NCBI GenBank assembly: GCA_903944555.1
Contig: CAJASG010000396.1
Span: 1-7,237, forward strand
Length of the DNA stretch: 7,237 nucleotides
Origin: an uncultured beta proteobacterium
GTDB lineage: Bacteria > Pseudomonadota > Gammaproteobacteria > Burkholderiales > Burkholderiaceae_C
Direction: 5' to 3'
The position numbers and the translations under genes are program-made. Positions 1-4,686 of this stretch are shown here, piece after piece; position 1 is the first letter of the stretch, and the number at the start of each line of letters is the position of its first letter. The notes under the pieces are model-generated. The model saw only the letters and a program-made list of their open reading frames with translations. It had not been told where the DNA came from and did no database searches.

Positions 1-185
1 TTGAGCGCCGTGTAAAACACGAGCTCTACGGCAAGATCGTCGGCAAGTCCAGCAAGTACCACGCCCATGACGAAAAGGGTGAGTACAAGATGGGTGACAT
101 GATTGAAATCACCGAAAGCCGGCCGATTTCGAAAACCAAGAACTGGGTTGCGACCCGCTTGGTCCAGAAGGCTGCTGCGGTGTAA
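1..185 (+). CDS. rpsQ: 30S ribosomal protein S17, 3' part
   Basis: This is the C-terminal part of ribosomal protein S17, a primary 16S rRNA-binding protein of the small subunit. The reading frame begins with two leftover bases and then full codons from position 3; 60 residues are visible before the TAA at 183-185. The visible protein starts [20 protein letters not shown], continues with a charged loop and the segment [18 protein letters not shown], and ends in QKAAAV. The VKHELYGKI and [15 protein letters not shown] patterns are diagnostic of bacterial S17. S17 is about 85-90 residues in bacteria, so roughly the first third lies left of the window. It should be the last gene of an S10-type ribosomal protein operon, because a strong hairpin follows and the next gene (a peroxiredoxin) is unrelated; rplN, the usual next gene, is not in the window. 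Confidence 0.96.
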   Translation, partial: ERRVKHELYGKIVGKSSKYHAHDEKGEYKMGDMIEITESRPISKTKNWVATRLVQKAAAV

Positions 186-218
186 GCCTATTGGCTCCAT
201 AGACTGCAGGTCTTAAGT

Positions 219-243
219 AAACGGCTCACAATGTGAGCCGTTT
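219..243 (+). terminator. Hairpin after rpsQ, probable terminator
   Basis: A perfect inverted repeat has 12-nt arms, 219-230 (aaacggctcaca) and 232-243 (tgtgagccgttt). In practice it folds as an 11-bp stem with a 3-nt loop. It begins 34 nt after the rpsQ stop codon. The stem has a GC-rich core and is flanked by A and T runs, so it could act on either strand. The T run is only three long (241-243), so intrinsic termination may be partial. Confidence 0.75.
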
Positions 244-264
244 CCAATTGTGGAATCGAAAATC

Positions 265-270
265 AAAGGA
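265..270 (+). promoter_or_regulatory. Ribosome binding site of the peroxiredoxin gene
   Basis: AAAGGA ends 5 nt before the ATG at 276. It is the best Shine-Dalgarno match in the leader and supports this start codon. Only about 32 nt separate the preceding hairpin from the ATG, so a dedicated promoter would have to overlap the hairpin. I see no convincing -35/-10 pair. Confidence 0.7.
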
Positions 271-275
271 CCATC

Positions 276-782
276 ATGATCAAAGTCGGTGACAGCTTGC
301 CAGGAGCCACCTTAATGGAGTTTTCCGAGGTAGAGGGAAACGGTTGCAGCCTCGGCCCCAATGCTGTCGACGTGACACAGGCGACTGCGGGAAAGACGAT
401 TGCCTTGTTTGGGCTTCCAGGCGCTTACACACCAACGTGTTCCGCCAAGCATGTACCGGGTTACGTGGACCACTTTGATGCCTTTGTGCAAGCCGGCGTC
501 GATGAGATCTGGTGCGTCAGCGTCAACGATGCCTTTGTCATGGGGGCATGGGCGCGGGACCAAAAAACGGCGGGTAAGGTTCGCATGTTGGCCGATGGCA
601 GTGCAGCCTTCGCGCAAGCCACCGGCTTGACGTTGGACCTGACCAGCCGTGGCATGGGCTTGCGCAGCAACCGTTACTCCATGCTGGTCAAGGACGGCAA
701 AGTCGTTTCTCTCAACATCGAAGGACCCGGCAAGTTCGAAGTCAGTGACGCGGACACGCTGTTGGCCCAAGCGAAGGTTTAA
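276..782 (+). CDS. Peroxiredoxin, Prx5 type (thiol peroxidase)
   Basis: A 168-residue cytosolic thioredoxin-fold peroxidase of the Prx5/AhpC-TSA-like group, reducing H2O2 and alkyl hydroperoxides. The catalytic motif P-x3-T-x2-C is present as P48-GAY-T52-PT-C55 (context FGLPGAYTPTCSAKHVPGY), making C55 the peroxidatic cysteine. R133 in SNRYSM matches the active-site arginine of the family, and IWCVSVNDAFV (78-88) is the characteristic Prx5 segment. The other cysteines are C24 and C80; C80 lies in a conserved non-resolving position. The C-terminus has no cysteine at the place where human PRDX5 carries its resolving Cys151. This suggests a 1-Cys mechanism with glutathione/glutaredoxin as reductant, but no glutaredoxin domain is fused. 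The gene sits alone between the rpsQ hairpin and a converging GNAT gene, 49 nt from that gene's stop. Confidence 0.93.
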   Translation: MIKVGDSLPGATLMEFSEVEGNGCSLGPNAVDVTQATAGKTIALFGLPGAYTPTCSAKHVPGYVDHFDAFVQAGVDEIWCVSVNDAFVMGAWARDQKTAGKVRMLADGSAAFAQATGLTLDLTSRGMGLRSNRYSMLVKDGKVVSLNIEGPGKFEVSDADTLLAQAKV

Positions 783-831
783 TTTGTTGGTAGGACGGGC
801 CGGTCGGACCTGTTCACTGCCCTGATGGCGC

Positions 832-1323
832 TTACAGTTCCGCTTTGAGGTAATGGGCGCCAGCAATGGGGTTGTAGTAGTACGGAGGTATTTCTACAAA
901 CCCCAAGTCCTCGTACAGTGCGCGGGCCGATTCCATTTCGTTGAGGGTGTCCAGGAGGATGCAGTCATAGCCCGCGATTCGGGCGGAGTCCAGAATTGCT
1001 TCCGCTAATTTTCTGCCGACTCCCAGGCCACGGAAGGCCTCCCGTACAAAAAGTCGCTTCATTTCGCACGCATTCGGGTAGTCCGAGGTGTCCAGAGGGC
1101 GCATGGCACAGCAGCCCGCATATTGCCCCTCGACCGTAGCCACCAGCAGCGCGCCTCTTGGCCCGCAGTAGTCCCCAGGTAGATTGAGAAGCTCGGCACT
1201 AAATCCTTGAAAGCACAGGTCGATTTTGAGTGACGCGGCGTATTCATGGAACAGCGTGCGAACCGCATCCAGCTCGACGTCCGTCATGGGGGTTTGCAGC
1301 TCCACTCGGGCTTGCTTATTCAT
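832..1323 (-). CDS. GNAT family N-acetyltransferase
   Basis: A 163-residue single-domain GNAT protein, expected to transfer acetyl from acetyl-CoA to an unidentified amine. Visible elements are the first strand and helix (VELQTP then LDAVRTLFHEYAASL, 7-32), the segment CFQGFSAELLNLPGDY (37-52) typical of a common GNAT subgroup, the strand ALLVATVEGQYAGCCAMRPL (58-77), the acetyl-CoA pyrophosphate-binding motif A in MKRLFVREAFRGLGVG (R98-x-x-G101-x-G103), and a C-terminal helix ESARALYEDLGF followed by an aromatic run PPYYYNP. The ATG at 1323 is preferred because it keeps the first strand. A TTG at 1338 would add five residues, and an ATG at 1287 would remove the first strand. None of these starts has a strong Shine-Dalgarno site. 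It is divergent from the DUF4197 gene (148 nt between starts) and convergent with the peroxiredoxin gene. The substrate cannot be deduced. Confidence 0.88.
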   Translation of the reverse strand: MNKQARVELQTPMTDVELDAVRTLFHEYAASLKIDLCFQGFSAELLNLPGDYCGPRGALLVATVEGQYAGCCAMRPLDTSDYPNACEMKRLFVREAFRGLGVGRKLAEAILDSARIAGYDCILLDTLNEMESARALYEDLGFVEIPPYYYNPIAGAHYLKAEL

Positions 1324-1395
1324 GGGGGCCAAACGCAAAACGCCCGCAGCCGTGTTGAAGAGCTGCTTGTAGGGTAGGGCCAGACGGATTCAAAT

Positions 1396-1413
1396 CTGTG
1401 CCAAACTTCACAG
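1396..1413. promoter_or_regulatory. Small dyad in the divergent intergenic region
   Basis: CTGTG (1396-1400) and CACAG (1409-1413) form a 5-bp inverted repeat with an 8-nt spacer. It lies in the 148-nt region between the divergent GNAT and DUF4197 starts, where promoters for both directions must be. An operator is possible, but a match this short arises often by chance. No convincing sigma-70 hexamer pair was seen in either direction. Confidence 0.2.
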
Positions 1414-1457
1414 CACAAGGCGCTACATTGGTGGCAATAGCCATTTTCAGATTTATC

Positions 1458-1464
1458 AAGAGGT
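1458..1464 (+). promoter_or_regulatory. Ribosome binding site deciding the DUF4197 start
   Basis: AAGAGGT lies 7 nt upstream of the ATG at 1472. A GTG at 1463 is in frame but overlaps this Shine-Dalgarno sequence, so the ATG at 1472 is the likely start. Confidence 0.7.
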
Positions 1465-1471
1465 GCAATCC

Positions 1472-2176
1472 ATGGATCGTCGTCAGTTTAATTCGGTTTC
1501 CGTCACCATGGCTGGGTTGTTCGCTTCCCTTGCGTTGCAGCATGCCCACGCCCTTACGCTTGCAGACCTTAGCAATGCGGATGCCTCCAAAGGTCTGAAA
1601 ACCGCATTGGAAAAAGGCGCCTTGGCCGCAGTCAACATTTTAAGTGCGCCAGATGGATTTCTAGGCAACGAAAAAGTTCGGATCCCACTGCCTGGCTACC
1701 TGCAAGATGCCGCCAACTTGCTTCGAACGTTTGGGCAATCCGCGAAAGTTGACGAACTGATTACGGCCATGAACCGCGGGGCGGAAGCCGCCGTGCCGAT
1801 GGCCAAAGACCTGCTGGTCAAGGCGGTGCAAACCATGTCGGTGACGGACGCCAAGGGAATACTTTCAGGTGGGGACACTGCCGTGACGCAATTTTTCGCT
1901 GAAAGAACCCGCTCCCCTTTGGCTGCCAAATTTCTGCCGATTGTGAGCAAGGCTACCGAAAAAGTCGGGCTGGCTGGCAAGTACAACCAGGTGGCGGGAA
2001 AGGCGGCCGAGATCGGACTGGTCAAGAAGGAAGACGCCAATATTCAGCAATACGTCACAGGCAAAACATTGGATGGCCTGTTTTTCATGATCTCGGAAGA
2101 AGAGAAGAAAATTCGCCAAAATCCGGTGGCGTATGGCAGCTCGATACTGACCAAGGTGTTTGGCGCTCTGCAGTGA
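1472..2176 (+). CDS. DUF4197 family secreted protein
   Basis: A 234-residue exported protein of unknown function that I recognise as DUF4197 (Pfam family of uncharacterised, mostly proteobacterial proteins). The N-terminus MDRRQFNSVSVTMAGLFASL has a twin-arginine pair (R3-R4-Q-F), a hydrophobic core and an A25-H-A27 signal-peptidase site, so the mature protein begins near LTLADL and should be periplasmic. Family marks include GLKTALEKGALAAV (about 42-55), FLGNEKVRIPLPGYL (64-78), the MNRGAEAAVPMAKDLLVKAV helix, GILSGGDTAVTQFF, and a C-terminal LDGLFFMISEEEKKIRQNP followed by a segment ending the protein. The length is normal for the family. The start is set by the Shine-Dalgarno site 7 nt upstream. 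The stop codon overlaps the GTG start of the lipoprotein gene by 4 nt, which suggests coupled translation. The RRQF motif is a partial Tat match (no S/T before RR, N instead of L after F), so Sec export is also possible. Confidence 0.88.
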   Translation: MDRRQFNSVSVTMAGLFASLALQHAHALTLADLSNADASKGLKTALEKGALAAVNILSAPDGFLGNEKVRIPLPGYLQDAANLLRTFGQSAKVDELITAMNRGAEAAVPMAKDLLVKAVQTMSVTDAKGILSGGDTAVTQFFAERTRSPLAAKFLPIVSKATEKVGLAGKYNQVAGKAAEIGLVKKEDANIQQYVTGKTLDGLFFMISEEEKKIRQNPVAYGSSILTKVFGALQ

Positions 2177-2748
2177 GGTCCAGTTGGCGCGCATCCTTGC
2201 CGTTCAAGTGCATGACGTTTGTGGTGGCCATGGCATTGTCCGCCTGCAGTCCGACACTGAATTGGCGCATAGTCCACTTGCAACAGCTGACGGCCCTGCT
2301 GCCCTGTAAACCTGAGCAAGCACAGCGCACGGTGCGTTTGGGCGCGCAGGAGGTGCAGATGCGCATGGCCGGTTGCGAGGCGGATGGCGCGTTGTTTGCC
2401 ATGAGCCAGGTGGACGTTGGCGTGCGCAGCAACGCCTCCGACGCCTTGGCCGCATGGCGTGCCGTGACCCTGGACAACTTGGGCAGCGCGACGCCCACAG
2501 CGCTGCCATTCAAGGTCGCCCGTCCAATGCTACAAAATGGCCACCTGCAAGCCGTGGGCGAGTCTGGGCAGACCGGCTTATCCCCAGAACGGGTGGCAGT
2601 CACCGGCAAACGTGCCGATGGAAGCGCCATTCAAGCCCAACTGGCCTGGATTGCCGATGGCACCAGCCTCTACCAAATTGCGGTGTACGGGCCGCGGTTG
2701 ACGCCGGACATGGTGGAAACCCTTTTTTCGGAGATTCGCATTCAATGA
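2173..2748 (+). CDS. Putative lipoprotein of unknown function
   Basis: A 191-residue protein that I cannot assign to a characterised family. It begins with a lipoprotein signal: basic n-region (R2, R6, K12), hydrophobic segment MTFVVAMALSA (14-24) and lipobox L22-S-A-C25. Cys25 would be lipidated and S26 at +2 predicts outer-membrane sorting by the usual Lol rule. The mature part starts with LNWRIVHLQQLTALLPCKPE, then a segment with M-x-M-x-x-C (MRMAGCEADGALFAMSQV), and ends with LYQIAVYGPRLTPDMVETLF. C45 and C67 of the mature domain could pair as a disulfide in the periplasm. The GTG start at 2173 is preferred because the next ATG (2212) would leave an eleven-residue leader without positive charge. 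The start overlaps the DUF4197 stop by 4 nt (GTGA), and the end overlaps the MFS start by 4 nt (ATGA). Confidence 0.8.
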   Translation: MRSSWRASLPFKCMTFVVAMALSACSPTLNWRIVHLQQLTALLPCKPEQAQRTVRLGAQEVQMRMAGCEADGALFAMSQVDVGVRSNASDALAAWRAVTLDNLGSATPTALPFKVARPMLQNGHLQAVGESGQTGLSPERVAVTGKRADGSAIQAQLAWIADGTSLYQIAVYGPRLTPDMVETLFSEIRIQ

Positions 2749-3971
2749 CCACCATGTCACAACGCAAAGCGGTCGCCGTATTTGCCGTGTTTGCTTTTGC
2801 CTACTTTCTGTCGGCACTGATACGCGCCATCACCGCCACACTGGCCCCCACGCTGGTGCAAGAGTTCGCACTCAATGCCCGGGACTTAGGTCTGCTCGCA
2901 GGGGGGTATTTTTTGGGATTTGCTGCGACCCAACTGCCCTTGGGCACCTGGCTGGACCGCTTTGGTCCGAAGCGCGTCGTGCTGGGGTTTCTTTCGGTTG
3001 CGGTGCTGGGTTGTGTGGGATTTGCCACCGCGAGCAGCTTTGCCGGTCTGCTCGCAGCACGGGTGTTGTGCGGCGCAGGCGTGAGCGCCTGCCTGATGGC
3101 TCCACTGACCGGCTACCGTCGCTGGTACGCTCCGGCGAACCAGATGCGCGCCAACTCGTGGATGCTGATGGTCGGCGCGTTCGGCATGGTGGCCTCCACT
3201 TTGCCCGTCCAGTGGTTGATGCCCTTGGTGGGGTGGCGCTCCATCTTCCTGTTGCTGGGGGGGCTGGTAGCGCTGGCCATGGTGGCCATCTTCTGGCAGG
3301 TGCCGGCTTGGAGGGCGGTGACTCCGGACGCGGCCCCGCTGGAAAGCGGTGCGGCACCCGGCTACGCCGAGGTGTGGCGCAACCCCTACTTCAGGAAGTT
3401 TGTACCGCTTGGGTTCTTCAATTTTGGCGGTTTGGTGGCCATGCAAACCCTCTGGGCTGCTCCCTGGATGGTCAAAGTCGCGGGCTACAGTCCGCTGCAG
3501 GCAGCTACGGGTCTGTTCTGGATCAACGTCGCCATGCTCGTGGCCTTTTGGTTGTGGGGTGTGGCCAACCCCTGGTTGGCTCGCCACGGCCACACAGCGG
3601 AGCGCATCATTGCATGGGGCATGCCGGTGAGTCTGATTACCATGGCCATCATGGTGTTGGCTGCCAGTGCGCTGTCTTCCTGGGCGACCGAGATCTGGAT
3701 TGTGTTTTGTGTGAGCTCCACGGTTGGCGCGCTGGCGCAACCGGCCGTGGGAATGGCGTTTCCTTCCCACCTCGCGGGGCGGGCGCTTTCGGCCTTCAAT
3801 CTGGTGATCTTCAGTGGCGTTTTCACGGTGCAGTGGGGCGTTGGTCTGCTGGTGGACGGCCTGAAAGCCGGTGGTCTTACGGAAATCCAGGCCTACCAAG
3901 GAGCATTGGGCGTCTACGCACTGTGCTGCGTGGGCGCATATATCTACTTTTTGGCGTCAAAGAAGCCATAA
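2745..3971 (+). CDS. MFS transporter
   Basis: A 408-residue inner-membrane permease of the major facilitator superfamily with about twelve hydrophobic segments and a central cytoplasmic loop near residues 187-212. The loop 2-3 signature (motif A) is GTWLDRFGPKR (67-77, with G67, D71, R72, G74, R77). The TM4 proton-coupling signature (motif B) is R106-VLC-G110-A-G112. GWRSIFLLLGG (163-173) is the common segment entering TM6. These features point to a proton-linked carrier; the substrate is not evident. The ATG at 2745 is chosen because it overlaps the lipoprotein stop (ATGA), has GGAG at 2730-2733 and precedes TM1 directly. The frame stays open upstream to 2373, but that part is only a shadow of the lipoprotein gene. 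It ends 30 nt before the EIIA gene, so a non-PTS permease sits in the same transcript as PTS phosphotransfer proteins. Confidence 0.92.
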   Translation: MTTMSQRKAVAVFAVFAFAYFLSALIRAITATLAPTLVQEFALNARDLGLLAGGYFLGFAATQLPLGTWLDRFGPKRVVLGFLSVAVLGCVGFATASSFAGLLAARVLCGAGVSACLMAPLTGYRRWYAPANQMRANSWMLMVGAFGMVASTLPVQWLMPLVGWRSIFLLLGGLVALAMVAIFWQVPAWRAVTPDAAPLESGAAPGYAEVWRNPYFRKFVPLGFFNFGGLVAMQTLWAAPWMVKVAGYSPLQAATGLFWINVAMLVAFWLWGVANPWLARHGHTAERIIAWGMPVSLITMAIMVLAASALSSWATEIWIVFCVSSTVGALAQPAVGMAFPSHLAGRALSAFNLVIFSGVFTVQWGVGLLVDGLKAGGLTEIQAYQGALGVYALCCVGAYIYFLASKKP

Positions 3972-4001
3972 TCAACAGCCCAAAGCGCCCTGCACATCAC
4001 C

Positions 4002-4448
4002 ATGAACACCGGCATCCTCATCATCGCCCATGCCCCGCTGGCCAGTGCCTTGCGCGCGTGCATGCTGCATGTGTACCCTGAGTCTGCCAGCGGCATTGTG
4101 GCGTTGGACGTGCCACCGAACGAATCCACCGACACGACACGGGCCGCCATGGCGGCGCTGTTGGCCCAGATGGAGACGCCGCAGACCTTGGTGCTCACGG
4201 ACATGTTCGGTGCCACACCTTGCAACATTGCACAAAAAGTGGTGGACGGCGTTCAGTCCCGGCTGGTCGCAGGGGTCAATTTGCCCATGCTGCTGCGCAC
4301 GGTCAACTACCGCCATGAATCGCTGGATGCGCTGGTGGCCCGCGCCTTGACCGGTGGCACGCAGTGCATCATGCAAGTGGCGGTCACGGCACCCCAAAAT
4401 CAGATAAGAAAACCCAATGATCACAACCACCACGACCATCATCAATAA
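4002..4448 (+). CDS. PTS EIIA component, mannose (EIIA-Man) family
   Basis: A 148-residue cytoplasmic phosphocarrier of the EIIA(Man) family (sometimes called ptsM in betaproteobacteria), which accepts phosphate from HPr. The N-terminus GILIIAHAPLASAL places the phosphorylatable histidine at H10. D67 in LTDMFGATPCN matches the catalytic aspartate of E. coli ManX at the same residue number. VNLPMLLRTVNYR (about 95-108) is another family segment. Only the IIA domain is present; there is no fused IIB and no IIC or IID gene nearby, so a regulatory rather than transport role is likely. No clear Shine-Dalgarno site precedes the ATG, which fits translation following on from the MFS gene 30 nt upstream. 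The last ten residues (NDHNHHDHHQ) are encoded almost wholly in a 32-nt overlap with ptsH and are unusually His-rich; they lie outside the conserved domain. Confidence 0.93.
   Translation: MNTGILIIAHAPLASALRACMLHVYPESASGIVALDVPPNESTDTTRAAMAALLAQMETPQTLVLTDMFGATPCNIAQKVVDGVQSRLVAGVNLPMLLRTVNYRHESLDALVARALTGGTQCIMQVAVTAPQNQIRKPNDHNHHDHHQ
4417..4448 (+). other. Out-of-frame overlap of EIIA and ptsH genes
   Basis: These 32 nt are read in two frames. In the EIIA frame they end the protein with a tail holding five His in seven residues (141-147), plus Asp and Asn. In the ptsH frame (+1) they give MITTTTTIIN, the first beta strand of HPr. The CAC/ACC-rich bases produce His codons in one frame and Thr codons in the other. 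The arrangement implies translational coupling. Confidence 0.9.
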
Positions 4449-4686
4449 GCTGGGCCTGCACGCGCGCGCCTCGGCCAAGCTCACCAAGCTGGCGGGCAGC
4501 TTCCCGTGCGAAGTCTGGATTACCAAGGGCGAGCGCCGCGTCAATGCCAAAAGCATCATGGGCGTGATGATGCTGGCCGCCGGCATGGGTTCAACCGTGG
4601 CCATTGACACCGAGGGTGATCGCGCCCAGGAAGCCATGGACGCCTTGTTGGCCTTGATTGCGGACCGATTCGGAGAAGGCGAGTGA
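4417..4686 (+). CDS. ptsH: Phosphocarrier protein HPr
   Basis: An 89-residue HPr, the normal family size. It carries phosphate from Enzyme I to EIIA in the cytoplasm. The active-site motif is NKLGLHARASAKL (10-22) with the phosphorylated H15 and the helper R17. The regulatory-serine region is VNAKSIMGVMMLAA (42-55) with S46 conserved, so phosphorylation by an HprK-type kinase is possible; such a kinase is common in betaproteobacteria but not encoded here. The C-terminal helix AQEAMDALLALIADRFGEGE is typical. The ATG at 4417 keeps the whole first beta strand; a weak purine-rich stretch (AAGAAA) precedes it. The start overlaps the EIIA gene by 32 nt and the stop overlaps ptsI by 4 nt, so the three relay proteins are probably made in a coupled fashion. 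Confidence 0.97.
   Translation: MITTTTTIINKLGLHARASAKLTKLAGSFPCEVWITKGERRVNAKSIMGVMMLAAGMGSTVAIDTEGDRAQEAMDALLALIADRFGEGE
4672..4679 (+). promoter_or_regulatory. Ribosome binding site of ptsI
   Basis: GGAGAAGG within the end of ptsH. Its GGAG core lies 7 nt upstream of the GTG at 4683 and decides this start, which overlaps the ptsH stop codon (GTGA). Confidence 0.7.

Noticed and set aside
783..831. GC-rich imperfect symmetry between the converging peroxiredoxin and GNAT genes as a terminator
   Set aside because: Only about seven of ten positions pair and no T run follows on either strand, so I could not support a terminator call.
1324..1338. TTG at 1338 as start of the GNAT gene
   Set aside because: It adds only five residues before an ATG, uses a rare start codon and has no Shine-Dalgarno support.
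1388..1403. Sigma-54-like TGGCAC element on the minus strand upstream of the GNAT gene
   Set aside because: The -24 part (TGGCAC) is present, but the invariant GC at the -12 position is AA at the required spacing.
1463..1471. GTG at 1463 as start of the DUF4197 gene
   Set aside because: It lies inside the Shine-Dalgarno sequence that serves the ATG at 1472 at good spacing.
2373..2744. In-frame extension of the MFS reading frame by 124 residues upstream of 2745
   Set aside because: It overlaps the whole second half of the lipoprotein gene, is Arg/Gly/Trp-rich with no membrane character, and the ATG at 2745 has the expected overlap, a Shine-Dalgarno site and TM1 directly after it.
2886..3899. 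Long antisense reading frame of 337 codons opposite the MFS gene
   Set aside because: The translation is rich in His, Gln, Arg and Pro with no recognisable domain, as expected from the complement of a GC-rich gene coding for a hydrophobic protein.
3011..4081. 356-codon plus-strand frame overlapping the MFS and EIIA genes
   Set aside because: It is a shifted-frame shadow, Gly/Arg-rich without family motifs, and conflicts with two well supported genes.
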